Positions 16,953 through 25,806 of a stretch of 64,000 nt of DNA are shown here, one piece after another. Numbering within the stretch: position 1 is the first letter of the stretch; the number at the start of each line of letters is the position of its first letter. The DNA comes from Paenibacillus terrigena DSM 21567 (GTDB taxonomy: Bacteria; Bacillota; Bacilli; Paenibacillales; Paenibacillaceae): NCBI RefSeq assembly GCF_000374845.1, contig NZ_KB895416.1:186001-250000 (forward strand), given 5' to 3'. The translations under genes and the position numbers were made by a program. A model generated the notes under the pieces. The model was not told where the DNA came from. It did no database searches and saw nothing but the letters and a program-made list of their open reading frames with translations.

Positions 16953-17609
16953 ATGCCCCAAAAGATATTGATCGTAGAAGATGATATCCATATTTCCAGA
17001 ATCATTAAAATGAATCTCAACTTAGTAAATTACGAGACCGTCGAGGTATACGATGGATTAGCGGCGCTTGCAGCGGTGAGGCAAGAAAAGTTCGACCTCA
17101 TTCTGCTGGATGTCATGATTCCCAAGTTGGATGGGTTCGAATTAATGGAACAAATAAAACCTTATGGCACTCCGGTTATTTTCCTGACAGCTAAAAATTC
17201 GGTCTATGACAAGGTGAATGGACTTAAGCTTGGGGCCGATGATTACATGGTCAAGCCCTTCGAAGCGATTGAGCTGTTGGCCCGCATTGAGACGGTGCTG
17301 CGCAGATACGGCAAAGAAGAACAGGTGATGATGATACAGCATGTCCGAGTCGATCTGGACAAACGGGAAGTAACGCTGCATGGGGAGACCGTTGAGCTAA
17401 CGCCGAAGGAATATGAATTACTTGTGGTGTTGTTGAAGAATAAGAATATTGCCCTCTCTAGAGAGCAGTTCCTCGATAAAGTATGGGGCAGCGATTATTA
17501 CGGCGAGACCCGAACGGTGGACATGCATATCAAGTCGGTGCGTAAGAAGCTTCAGCTGCAGGATCATATTAAGACCATTTACAAAATCGGCTATCGGCTG
17601 GAGGATTGA
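16953..17609 (+). CDS. OmpR/PhoB-family response regulator
   Basis: The 218-residue regulator has a receiver domain with acidic residues Glu9-Asp10-Asp11, phospho-acceptor Asp53 (LLDVMIPKLDG), Thr79 and Lys101 (MVKPFEA). A C-terminal winged helix follows (ELTPKEYELLVVLLKNKN, then TRTVDMHIKSVRKKL and YKIGYRLED). Its kinase gene starts 3 nt after its stop. It is the natural candidate to bind the 11-bp-spaced TACAA repeats upstream of the three following transcription units, since OmpR-type regulators bind direct repeats of this period. Its own promoter region lacks that repeat. Confidence 0.93.
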   Translation: MPQKILIVEDDIHISRIIKMNLNLVNYETVEVYDGLAALAAVRQEKFDLILLDVMIPKLDGFELMEQIKPYGTPVIFLTAKNSVYDKVNGLKLGADDYMVKPFEAIELLARIETVLRRYGKEEQVMMIQHVRVDLDKREVTLHGETVELTPKEYELLVVLLKNKNIALSREQFLDKVWGSDYYGETRTVDMHIKSVRKKLQLQDHIKTIYKIGYRLED

Positions 17610-17612
17610 GCC

Positions 17613-19058
17613 ATGAAATTTTGGCATAAGATCTCATTGTTTTCTTTTCTAGTCTTCGTCGTCATCTTTAATGCAGCTTCGATCCTGGTGATCGAACGAA
17701 GCCATAACAAGATCCTGTCGCAGGAAATCAACAGCGCCTTAAGCCAGAATATGAGCATTCATTCAAGCATCGACGCGATTGTTCCGATTCTTCGGATCTA
17801 TGATTCGCTAGATTATGAGAAGACGGTATTAACCAATGTCGCCAAGGAATTCGTAGAGAAGAATCGCGATCAACAGATTTATATGGATATTACGAATGAT
17901 AAGAATCAGTCGATCTACAGTAATGTTGATTTTAAGATGCCGATCCATCGTGTGGAACTCAGCAATCTAGCTGCGGATGAGATACATTATATTCTTCGAG
18001 ATATTGATCAGCGTACGATCCTGTTCACCTCGAATATTACGGATATTCATCATAAAAGCTATGTCTTCACTTACATGAAAGACGTAACTTCCTTGTACGT
18101 GGATCGCTTGGAGCAGTATCGCTTCTTCGCCAAAGTGGATATTGCGGCCTGTTTCCTCTATATGCTGATTATGCTCTTCGTTAGCAGGGGGCTGACTAAG
18201 CCGATTGATCGGTTGAATCGGACGGCTCAAAGGATTGCACAAGGAGGATTTTCCGAACGGGTCCCATTGAAATCGAAGGATGAGATTGGTATTCTGGCTC
18301 GTAGTTTTAATGAAATGGCTGCGGTTGTGGAGGATAAGATTCAAGACTTGGAGAGGCATAATCAAGAGAAGCAGCGATTCATCGATAATTTTACCCATGA
18401 ATTAAAGACGCCTTTGACATCGATTATCGGTTATGCCAATTTCTTGCGAACGACGAAATATAACGAGGAACGGTTCCTCGATGGTCTGGATGTTATTTAT
18501 ACCGAAGGGAAGCGATTAGAGTCGCTGTCGCATAAGCTGATGGACTTGATTTCGTTGCAAGAGGGCCGCGGTCAGATGGAGGAACAAGACCTGGGATCAA
18601 TCATCGCCGAAATGAAACCGGCACTGGAGATGATGGCGAAGGAGAAGCAGATTGCTATCGTCCTCGATTGTGATGAAGGCGGCAGGCTACTGCTGGACAA
18701 GGATTTGATTAAAGTGTTGATCTTCAATCTCGTAGATAATGCGTTGAAGGCTTCAGCCTTCCAGCAGAGCATTACGATCCGGCTGTTCAGCCAGAATGAT
18801 CGATACGTGCTGGAAGTGATGGATCAAGGGATGGGTATCTCTGAAGCGCATCGTGACAAAATATTCGAGCCGTTCTATATGGCAGATAAAGCAAGAACGC
18901 GTGACAATCAGGGAGCGGGACTCGGACTCTCGATTTGTCAGAGTGTCGCAAGGATGCATGGTGCCGTCATCGAAGTCGCGAGTGAAGAAAATAAGGGCAC
19001 AACGATTCGCGTTATTTTCGAATCGAATGATCCGAAAGGCGGGGGAGCTCATGAATAA
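17613..19058 (+). CDS. Sensor histidine kinase
   Basis: A 481-residue membrane kinase. The first transmembrane helix is at about 8-29. An extracellular sensor region of about 130 residues follows, then a second helix (VDIAACFLYMLIMLFVS), a HAMP linker (RGLTKPIDRLNRTAQRI), HisKA with phospho-His262 (NFTHELKTPLTSIIGY), and HATPase with N box NLVDNALKAS, G1 DQGMGIS and G2 GAGLGLSI. The sensor region matches no ligand-binding family I can name. The ribosome site lies inside the regulator's 3' end. The last 8 nt overlap the start of the lipoprotein gene, so regulator, kinase and lipoprotein form one coupled operon. Confidence 0.93.
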   Translation: MKFWHKISLFSFLVFVVIFNAASILVIERSHNKILSQEINSALSQNMSIHSSIDAIVPILRIYDSLDYEKTVLTNVAKEFVEKNRDQQIYMDITNDKNQSIYSNVDFKMPIHRVELSNLAADEIHYILRDIDQRTILFTSNITDIHHKSYVFTYMKDVTSLYVDRLEQYRFFAKVDIAACFLYMLIMLFVSRGLTKPIDRLNRTAQRIAQGGFSERVPLKSKDEIGILARSFNEMAAVVEDKIQDLERHNQEKQRFIDNFTHELKTPLTSIIGYANFLRTTKYNEERFLDGLDVIYTEGKRLESLSHKLMDLISLQEGRGQMEEQDLGSIIAEMKPALEMMAKEKQIAIVLDCDEGGRLLLDKDLIKVLIFNLVDNALKASAFQQSITIRLFSQNDRYVLEVMDQGMGISEAHRDKIFEPFYMADKARTRDNQGAGLGLSICQSVARMHGAVIEVASEENKGTTIRVIFESNDPKGGGAHE

Positions 19059-19818
19059 GCTCATTCGAATGGTCATCGGTGCAGCATTCGTGATGGTGTC
19101 GCTGACGGGTTGCGAAGGCCTATTCAACGGCATTGCCAAAGATAAGGTGATGGTGAAGAAAATAACGAAAGAGCCGAATACGAATGAAGTACAATACGAA
19201 GGCGTGCTGTCGCAGGATGCGGTGAAGACCGTCAGTCTGAATGCGGTTAATAAATACTACGATAAGAAATTAACGATCGATGAAGTCCAATTTAACGAGT
19301 TGCTTGCGGTTGACCAAGCGAAGCTTAGAGACCTGCTGGATCGAGTGGAAAAGAAATATAAGAGTTACCCACGCGTGCGGGAGATGTTCACATTTAAGAT
19401 GGACACTGAGGCAGAACTGGATAAAATTCCGAGCGGTTTATTCTATGTTACCTTGATTCATGATGCGAACCCTAAGGAAGTTTTTGATATCGTTGTTAAT
19501 GCGAGAGATGGCGAGGTGCTGCGAATCAATATTGTCGACCAATCCCCTGTTGTGTACAATGATGTTATTTCAGATCCGCTCATGGATGAATTCATTGGGG
19601 TGGCGAACCGTTTCATACAGGAAAAGACGAATGAATCATTGTCTCAGTTGACCTTTGATAAGAAACAGATTCGATGGGGTATTAGACCGGAATTATATTA
19701 CTTGGACAGGACAAATCAGGAGTTGAAATATAGTGTTCAATTCCAAATGGCTACGAAGCAAGTGGTGGGATTTAGTAAGGACGTGATGGCGCTCCTCCAA
19801 TATTATTCAGAGTCGTAA
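19051..19818 (+). CDS. Lipoprotein coupled to the two-component system
   Basis: I do not recognise this 255-residue protein beyond its lipoprotein signal: MNKLIRMV, a hydrophobic core and lipobox LTGC with Cys21. The mature part is mixed alpha/beta and charged, without repeats; segments such as FYVTLIHDANPKEVFDIVV and RDGEVLRINIVDQ are vaguely PepSY-like, but this is weak. Its start overlaps the kinase stop by 8 nt, which suggests translational coupling and a role in signal sensing or kinase control at the outer face of the membrane. The gene is closed by the terminator half of the first repeated cassette. Confidence 0.75.
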   Translation: MNKLIRMVIGAAFVMVSLTGCEGLFNGIAKDKVMVKKITKEPNTNEVQYEGVLSQDAVKTVSLNAVNKYYDKKLTIDEVQFNELLAVDQAKLRDLLDRVEKKYKSYPRVREMFTFKMDTEAELDKIPSGLFYVTLIHDANPKEVFDIVVNARDGEVLRINIVDQSPVVYNDVISDPLMDEFIGVANRFIQEKTNESLSQLTFDKKQIRWGIRPELYYLDRTNQELKYSVQFQMATKQVVGFSKDVMALLQYYSES

Positions 19819-19836
19819 ATCTACAGATTTATTTTT

Positions 19837-19947
19837 GGCCAGCTGCACCTGCAGTTGGTCTTTTTTTGTGATTTGATGGCTTCGAATCTAATTTTTACAA
19901 CTTCAATACAAGTCCATCTTACTTACCATATATTCGCCTACTACACT
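19837..19947 (+). repeat. Terminator-promoter cassette, copy 1
   Basis: The terminator half GGCCAGCTGC/GCAGTTGGTC (19837-19860) with a seven-T tail ends the sensor operon. The promoter half (19892-19947) has direct repeats TACAA at 19896 and 19907, 11 bp apart, and TACACT at 19942-19947 as the -10. No consensus -35 is present, as expected for an activator-dependent promoter. The same arrangement recurs at 22313 and 24757 with near-identical spacing. Confidence 0.85.
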
Positions 19948-19991
19948 AGGGTTCATGGCATAGTCAGTTCATAAGGGAAAGGAAGAATGAA

Positions 19992-21383
19992 ATGAAAAAA
20001 ACGATATTGATGATGTTAACGATCTTACTAATTATTTCGGTCTCGGCATGCAGCACCCCTGTGAGTATGGGTGAGTCACAAAGCGAAAATAAGAAAACAG
20101 AAACGCTAAAAGAGAAGAATACGCCGGATTTGACATTGGACGGGGAGAAAAAAACGATCGTATTCTCCACCTATTTTCCAGATGAGTTTTTTAAGCAGGC
20201 AAAGAAGAAATATGAGGCCAAACATCCGAATATTACGATTGATCTCAGATATGTCGAGAGTGATGACGCCCATGGCGAAGCGGATAGCGAAAAGTATATT
20301 AAGACGACGAATACGGCCATGTTATCTGGCGCAGGACCGGATCTCATTGCAATGGACTTGTTGCCGATGGGAAGTTATGTGAACAAACAATTGTTGGTCA
20401 ATATGAGTGAGATGATGGATCACGATCCGTCTTTTCAGAGAGACCAATATTTCACAAACATCCTGGACGCTGTCAAATTGAACGGCGGGATCTATGGCAT
20501 GCCGCTGAACTTTATCCTGTACGGCCTTATAGGCAATGAAACGGTGATCGATAAAAGCGGTGTGAAGATCGATGATAAGAACTGGAACTGGAGTCAATTC
20601 GTTGACACGGCCAAGGAATTAAAGAAAGCGGATCCTACCAAGAACCAATCGGCCTTATTAAGCGAACCTCATTTTTTGTTAAATCAAATGGTTAAAGATC
20701 AATATGCGACCTATGTGGATCAGGCTAAGGGGGAAGCCAAATTCGATTCAGAAGCATTCAGCTCCCTGCTGCAACAAGTTAAATCGTTATTCGATGAACA
20801 GGTGGCTTCGGAGACCGCCTCACGATCGATATTCTGGAACACGTCGATTGTTTCCCCTGCGGACTACATTCGAATGATGAAGCAGAGTGAATATTATGGG
20901 AAGGGATATGAATTTAAGTCTAAGCTGTACGCCAAACCTCATGCAGACGGGAAGGAAGCGGGAGGATATTTCATATCCTACAAAACAATCGGGATGAATG
21001 CCAAATCGAAGGTTAAAGCGGAAGCGTGGGATTTCATCAAATTTATGTTGTCGGATGAAGTACAAGCCAAGGCAGGCAGCGCAGGTTTCCCATTAAATAA
21101 GAATGTCTATCAGAAGCAAGTGCAGCAATTGCTGCAAGAAGGCAAGGTCATATCGGATCAAGAAACGGGGCTTCTGAAGGGGAAGGTATTCGACGTGACA
21201 GCACAGGATCTTCAAGGATTGGAGCATTTCCTGGCTGAAGCGATCTATCCGGTGGAGTTCAGACTTTCTAAGATCGACGGGATCATTACGAATGAATCGA
21301 AGGCCTTCTTCAGCGGACAGAAGTCAGCCGAAGACGTGGCCAAGTTAATTCAAAATCGGGTGACGACTTTCTTGAATGAGTAA
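19992..21383 (+). CDS. Extracellular solute-binding lipoprotein 1 (sugar-type, family 1)
   Basis: A 463-residue ABC substrate-binding lipoprotein. The signal ends in lipobox VSAC with Cys20, followed by a polar linker. The body has the family 1 pattern: TIVFSTYFPDEFFKQAKKKYE, MLSGAGPDLIAMD, GGIYGMPLNFILYG and AWDFIKFMLSDEVQAKAG. Such proteins deliver oligosaccharides or similar solutes to permeases; the ligand is unknown. It is paralogous to the protein at 23322 and the two share a nearly identical 3' end. It is the first gene after cassette copy 1, with the deacetylase 31 nt downstream. The permeases are probably those at 24893-26685. Confidence 0.9.
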   Translation: MKKTILMMLTILLIISVSACSTPVSMGESQSENKKTETLKEKNTPDLTLDGEKKTIVFSTYFPDEFFKQAKKKYEAKHPNITIDLRYVESDDAHGEADSEKYIKTTNTAMLSGAGPDLIAMDLLPMGSYVNKQLLVNMSEMMDHDPSFQRDQYFTNILDAVKLNGGIYGMPLNFILYGLIGNETVIDKSGVKIDDKNWNWSQFVDTAKELKKADPTKNQSALLSEPHFLLNQMVKDQYATYVDQAKGEAKFDSEAFSSLLQQVKSLFDEQVASETASRSIFWNTSIVSPADYIRMMKQSEYYGKGYEFKSKLYAKPHADGKEAGGYFISYKTIGMNAKSKVKAEAWDFIKFMLSDEVQAKAGSAGFPLNKNVYQKQVQQLLQEGKVISDQETGLLKGKVFDVTAQDLQGLEHFLAEAIYPVEFRLSKIDGIITNESKAFFSGQKSAEDVAKLIQNRVTTFLNE

Positions 21384-21414
21384 CCAGCAATTCAGAGAAA
21401 GGCTTAGATAAATA

Positions 21415-22260
21415 ATGAAAACATCACGACATAACAAAACAATAAGGAAGAAAAGGGCAAGAAGAATAGGGCTTATGTTAGCAACTGTGTCTCTAATGAT
21501 CTTTTTCATAGGGAAATTGACTTCTGATCCTGACGAAAGAGTAGCTGAAGAAAGTATCCATCCAGTTGTAGCAAAGGTAGCAGAACAAAGTATCATACAT
21601 GATACTGTACAACCAGAAAAACAAAAAAGACCGGATGGAAAGCCAATGGGAAAAGTTGTTTACCTAACATTTGACGATGGCCCTAGTATACTAACGAATC
21701 AATTCTTAGATGTATTAAAGGAGCAAGATATAAAAGCAACATTTTTTATGCAGGGAAGTAATCTACTAAAAACCAATTTACAAGAGAGAGTAAAGCGGGC
21801 AACAAAAGAAGGCCATTATGTTGGTGCACATAGTATGACACATATTTTCGAAAAGCTATATGATCAGGGGCAGTTTGTACCAGAGATGAACGAAACATTA
21901 GCTCTTATTCAGGAAATTACAGGTACGAGTCCTAAGTTGGTTCGTCCACCCTATGGTTCAGCACCAGGATTGGAGAGTGAACAGATTCGTCATCAAATTG
22001 TAGAGGCTGGCATTAAAATATGGGATTGGACCATTGATTCTAACGACTGGGGATTACAAGACAATCCAAGTCAAATTGTAGAGAATGTTAAAAAGGGAAC
22101 AAAACATGACGTAGAAGTCGTTCTCATGCATGAAAAATCACAAACATTAAAAGTGCTTCCAGAAATAATTTCATTCTATAGGGAGAAAGGATATGCGTTT
22201 GGTGTGTATAATGACGCTGACCATTTCAATCTTAATTTTTATCAAGATAAACATCTGTAA
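21415..22260 (+). CDS. Polysaccharide deacetylase, membrane-anchored
   Basis: A 281-residue NodB-domain protein of carbohydrate esterase family 4, expected to remove acetyl groups from GlcNAc or MurNAc in wall polymers. A basic N-terminus and one hydrophobic helix (17-34) anchor or export it. Motifs are all present: TFDDGPS with Asp87-Asp88, metal ligands His139 and His143 (AHSMTH), RPPYGSAP, DSNDW and VLMH. The coding sequence is clearly richer in A and T (AGA, ATA and TTA codons) than the neighbouring genes, suggesting a different origin. The ribosome site is weak (AAAGG at long spacing), so translation may depend on the upstream binding-protein gene. Confidence 0.9.
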   Translation: MKTSRHNKTIRKKRARRIGLMLATVSLMIFFIGKLTSDPDERVAEESIHPVVAKVAEQSIIHDTVQPEKQKRPDGKPMGKVVYLTFDDGPSILTNQFLDVLKEQDIKATFFMQGSNLLKTNLQERVKRATKEGHYVGAHSMTHIFEKLYDQGQFVPEMNETLALIQEITGTSPKLVRPPYGSAPGLESEQIRHQIVEAGIKIWDWTIDSNDWGLQDNPSQIVENVKKGTKHDVEVVLMHEKSQTLKVLPEIISFYREKGYAFGVYNDADHFNLNFYQDKHL

Positions 22261-22312
22261 TCATCGAATTAGATACATCGAAATCCGACTACCTAGGGTC
22301 GACGTAACCAAA

Positions 22313-22422
22313 GCCAGCTGCAACCGCAGCTGGCATTTTTGCGCTGTGCTCCCAGGTGAATTCAGCTTTTTACAACTTCAATACAAGTCCATCTCACTTA
22401 TCATATATTCGCGTACTACACT
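22313..22422 (+). repeat. Terminator-promoter cassette, copy 2
   Basis: GCCAGCTGC/GCAGCTGGC (22313-22334) and a T run end the deacetylase unit. TACAA at 22371 and 22382 and TACACT at 22417-22422 form the promoter for the amidase and second binding protein. A leader of about 155 nt then precedes the amidase; I found no convincing structure or ORF in it. Confidence 0.85.
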
Positions 22423-22577
22423 GGTAATACCAACGCAGACAGAGAAGGTGGAGGGCCGATGGGTTAGCGAAAATCTTATCTATACAGCGATATAAGTACA
22501 AGACGTGGCGGTCTACTATGTTCCAATCTGGGTTCAGTGAGGCATAGACAGAGTGCGGCCATGAGTAAGGGGACAGC

Positions 22578-23300
22578 ATGAAAAGGATAGGGAGAAAACA
22601 GCTTCAACGCCGCCAAGCGATATTTATGATAAGCATCGTTATTTTAATGGGAATGGTCTGGTCCATCTATGCGGCATCATCCTCGATTTCGGGGAATCGG
22701 ATCACAACTTCGGCGGAGTCGACCGTTTCACTGAATAAGAATAAAGGAGTATCCAAGAGCTACAAAATTGTGATTGATGCGGGTCATGGAGGCAAAGATC
22801 CCGGTGCGGAAGGGGTAAGCGGGAACCGAGAGCGAGCTTACACCCTCGCGTTGTCTACGAAGGTATATTACTTGCTTCAGCAGGAGCCGATGTTCGAGGC
22901 GCACAGCACGCGTACGGATGACACCTTTGTCAGCCTGAAGGATCGTGCCCAGATCGCAAATGATCTTAATGCGGACGCATTTATTTCCATTCATGGGAAC
23001 ACATACGGTGATCCGGATGTATCTGGCACAGAATCGTATTATTATTCGGACGAAAGTCTACTGTTCGCAAGTAAGGTGCACGAACAACTGGCAGAGGCTA
23101 CGGGGTTCAAGAACCGCGGCGTAAAAAAAGAAGGCTGGGAGGTACTAAAGCTCAGCAACAATCTCGCGATTTTACTGGAGATTGGCTTCCTCACGAACCC
23201 GAGTGATGAAACGAATATGCTCAGTGAAATGCATCAGAATCGAACCGCCCAAGCCATTGTAAGAGGAATTAAAAAGTATTTCCTCGATAGAGAAAGTTAG
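22578..23300 (+). CDS. N-acetylmuramoyl-L-alanine amidase (Amidase_3)
   Basis: A 240-residue zinc amidase that cuts the bond between MurNAc and the peptide stem of peptidoglycan. One N-terminal membrane segment (13-33) exports or anchors it. The catalytic domain (about 62-238) has zinc ligands His70 (IDAGHGGKDPG), Glu85 (GNRE) and His139 (SIHGN), and catalytic Glu201 (LLEIGFLTNP). No SPOR, SH3 or LysM targeting domain is present. It is similar in size and layout to CwlD, but lies in an operon with a solute-binding protein rather than a sporulation locus. The ATG follows AAGGGGAC. Confidence 0.92.
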   Translation: MKRIGRKQLQRRQAIFMISIVILMGMVWSIYAASSSISGNRITTSAESTVSLNKNKGVSKSYKIVIDAGHGGKDPGAEGVSGNRERAYTLALSTKVYYLLQQEPMFEAHSTRTDDTFVSLKDRAQIANDLNADAFISIHGNTYGDPDVSGTESYYYSDESLLFASKVHEQLAEATGFKNRGVKKEGWEVLKLSNNLAILLEIGFLTNPSDETNMLSEMHQNRTAQAIVRGIKKYFLDRES

Positions 23301-23321
23301 AAAAAGGAAGGAAGAATAAAC

Positions 23322-24719
23322 ATGAAAAAAATGTTGTCCATGTTGCTAACGATTCTACTCATCATCTCTGTCTCTGCTTGTAGTAGCTCTAGTCGTGCGG
23401 GTCATGAAATTGTGGCGCAAACACAAAACGAGGATAAGATAACAGAACAACCAAACGGGGAAAAGAATGAAGGAAAGAAACCCAGTAGTGGCAAAAAAAC
23501 CATTGTGTTCTCTACTCTGTATCATTATGAATTGTTTGAAGAAGCTAAGAAAAAATATGAAGCGAAGCATCCTAATATCACGATTGAACTTAAATATACA
23601 AAGAGTGGTGATGGTGCAGAAGGAGCAGCGGCTCATGAGAAATTCGTCAAAACGACGAACACGGCCATGTTATCAGGGATAGGTCCTGATCTGATTGAGA
23701 TGGATCAATTGCCAATCGAGAGCTATGTGAAAAAGAATTTGTTAGCTAATATGAGTGAAATCATAGAGAACGACCCAACCTTTAAGAAAGAGCAATATTT
23801 CAACAACATTTTGGACAATGTTAAGATTAACGGTGGAATTTATGGGATGCCCTTGGCATTCATTATGTATGGTCTGATCGGGAACGAAACATTGATCGAG
23901 AAAAGCGGGGTGAAGTTTGACGACAAGACTTGGAATTGGAGTCAATATACCGATGTCATCAGACAAGTCATGAAATATGGAGAGAAGAGCAAATTTGGAG
24001 GATTGTTTGGTTCACCAGATGCTGTATTAAATGAAATGGTCAAAGAGCAGTATCCCACGTTTGTAGATGAGGTGAAGGGAAAGGTGAATTTCGATTCGGA
24101 ACCCTTCACTAAATTACTCAAGCAAGTAAAGTCCTTGTCCGACGAACACATTCTCACGGAAGAATTTCTAGTCCCTCTATTCGACAATGTTTCTATTGTT
24201 TCACCCAGACATTATATTAATGACTTAAAACAGAGTGAATTTATTTCGAAGGAATATAGATTTAAATCCAAACTGTACACGAAACCTAAATCGAATGGTC
24301 AGCAAGCTGGGGATTATTTTAGACCTTACATAACCATCGGCATCAATGAGAAGTCTTCTGTCAAAGACGAAGCATGGAATTTCCTTAAATTTATGTTGTC
24401 TGAAGAGATACAACCAGGCGGTTTCTCATTAAATAAAACCTCATATGAGAAGCAAGTGCAGCAACTATTAAAAGAAGGGAAGGTGATGTCCGATCAACCC
24501 GTTGGAGCTATGAAAGGCAAGGTATTCGAGGTAACAGCCAAGGATATTCAAGAACTAGATCAATTTATTTCTGGCGCAATCCATCCCGTTGCATTCAAGC
24601 CTTCGAAAGTTGAAGAGATCATTTCAGAAGAATCTAAAGCTTATTTCAGTGGGCAGAAGTCAGCCGAAGACGTAGGGAAGTTAATTCAAAATCGAGTGAC
24701 GACTTTTTTGAATGAGTAG
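23322..24719 (+). CDS. Extracellular solute-binding lipoprotein 2 (sugar-type, family 1)
   Basis: A 465-residue paralogue of the protein at 19992, with the same lipobox VSAC (Cys20) and collinear motifs: KKTIVFSTLYHYELFEEAKKK, MLSGIGPDLIEMDQLP, GGIYGMPLAFIMYG and AWNFLKFMLSEE. The C-terminal 25 residues are nearly identical to those of the first protein, also at DNA level, while the middle has diverged, indicating duplication with later exchange at the 3' end. It lies 21 nt after the amidase and is preceded by GGAAGGAAG. Two binding proteins with one permease pair suggests two related ligands or one being a sensor. Confidence 0.9.
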   Translation: MKKMLSMLLTILLIISVSACSSSSRAGHEIVAQTQNEDKITEQPNGEKNEGKKPSSGKKTIVFSTLYHYELFEEAKKKYEAKHPNITIELKYTKSGDGAEGAAAHEKFVKTTNTAMLSGIGPDLIEMDQLPIESYVKKNLLANMSEIIENDPTFKKEQYFNNILDNVKINGGIYGMPLAFIMYGLIGNETLIEKSGVKFDDKTWNWSQYTDVIRQVMKYGEKSKFGGLFGSPDAVLNEMVKEQYPTFVDEVKGKVNFDSEPFTKLLKQVKSLSDEHILTEEFLVPLFDNVSIVSPRHYINDLKQSEFISKEYRFKSKLYTKPKSNGQQAGDYFRPYITIGINEKSSVKDEAWNFLKFMLSEEIQPGGFSLNKTSYEKQVQQLLKEGKVMSDQPVGAMKGKVFEVTAKDIQELDQFISGAIHPVAFKPSKVEEIISEESKAYFSGQKSAEDVGKLIQNRVTTFLNE

Positions 24720-24756
24720 TCCGTTTGTTGTGATGAACCTTGAACGACAGAACCAA

Positions 24757-24866
24757 GGCCAGCTGTAATAACAGTTGGCCTCTTTGCGCTGTGCGGCTTG
24801 GGAATTCAGCTTTTTACAACTTCATTACAAGTCCATCTCACTTATCATATATTCGCGTATTACACT
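24757..24866 (+). repeat. Terminator-promoter cassette, copy 3
   Basis: GGCCAGCTGT/ACAGTTGGCC (24757-24780) ends the binding-protein unit. TACAA at 24815 and 24826 and TACACT at 24861-24866 form the promoter of the permease operon. A GAATTCAGC tract before the T run is shared with copy 2. Confidence 0.85.
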
Positions 24867-24892
24867 AGTAGAATTCGAAGGGGATTTAGGAG

Positions 24893-25795
24893 ATGTTAAA
24901 CATGCTGGGAAAATATTATCGGGGCAAAATAGTTAAGCTTCTACGAAAAGATTGGGCGGTGGCTGTTCTTTTCTTGGCGCCGAGCATAATCGGCTTTGCT
25001 ATTTTTTATCTTATTCCGTTTGTGATGGGTTTTTTCTATTCTTTTCAAGATAGCGCGGTGGATGGCTCTTTTGTCGGTTTTGATAATTATCATGAACTGT
25101 TGGCTAGCGGATCCTTCCGTAAAGCGGCATCCAACACATTCCTATTTACCGGTATAAGTGTGCCGCTCATCGTTGTTTTATCCTTATTATTTGCGATTTT
25201 GCTGAATCAAAAATTATTTATTCGGAATTGGCTGCAGACGGCTTTTGTATTGCCACTTGTGGTACCTGTCGCCTCGATCGTCATGATGTGGCAAATATTG
25301 TTCGACTGGAATGGTACCGTAAATGTATGGATGCAAAGCATGCATATCGAACGGATCGATTGGATGAAATCAGATTGGTCCATGGGCGTGTTGGTTGTCG
25401 TGTACATATGGAAAAATATCGGGTACAACATCATTTTATTCTTGGCCGGACTACAAAGTATACCTAAGGATTACTATGAAACGGCGGATATCGAAGGTGC
25501 CGGCAGATTTCACAAACTGATTCATATTACGCTGGTCTACTTGACTCCGACCATGTTCTTTGTCGTTCTGATGTCCATTATTAATTCCTTCAAGGTTTTC
25601 CGTGAAACGTATCTGATTGCAGGAGATTATCCACATGACCGTATTTATATCCTGCAGCATTATATGAACAACATGTTTCTATCACTCGATATTCAGAAAC
25701 TAACGGCCGCTGCCACCTTGATGGTAGGCGTCATTCTAATCAGTGTGACGGTCATGCTCTCAATAGAACGTCGTTTTCGGCAGTTCATGGATTAA
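24893..25795 (+). CDS. ABC sugar permease, MalF/UgpA-type
   Basis: A 300-residue inner-membrane permease with six predicted helices. It opens with a typical LAPSIIGFAIFYLIPFVMG segment and carries the EAA loop YYETADIEGAGRFHKL, which docks the ATPase. It belongs to the carbohydrate uptake type 1 class. The ATG at 24893 follows AAGGGGA by 8 nt; a second ATG at 24902, 9 nt after AGGAG, is also possible. Its partner permease follows after 11 nt. No ATPase gene is in the island, so a shared MsmX-type ATPase encoded elsewhere is inferred. It is the first gene of the unit started by cassette copy 3. Confidence 0.92.
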   Translation: MLNMLGKYYRGKIVKLLRKDWAVAVLFLAPSIIGFAIFYLIPFVMGFFYSFQDSAVDGSFVGFDNYHELLASGSFRKAASNTFLFTGISVPLIVVLSLLFAILLNQKLFIRNWLQTAFVLPLVVPVASIVMMWQILFDWNGTVNVWMQSMHIERIDWMKSDWSMGVLVVVYIWKNIGYNIILFLAGLQSIPKDYYETADIEGAGRFHKLIHITLVYLTPTMFFVVLMSIINSFKVFRETYLIAGDYPHDRIYILQHYMNNMFLSLDIQKLTAAATLMVGVILISVTVMLSIERRFRQFMD

Positions 25796-25806
25796 GTGTA
25801 AGGAAG

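Noticed and set aside
22193-22495. 100-codon ORF across the second cassette
   Set aside because: It reads through the deacetylase end, the terminator and the promoter cassette in a shadow frame.
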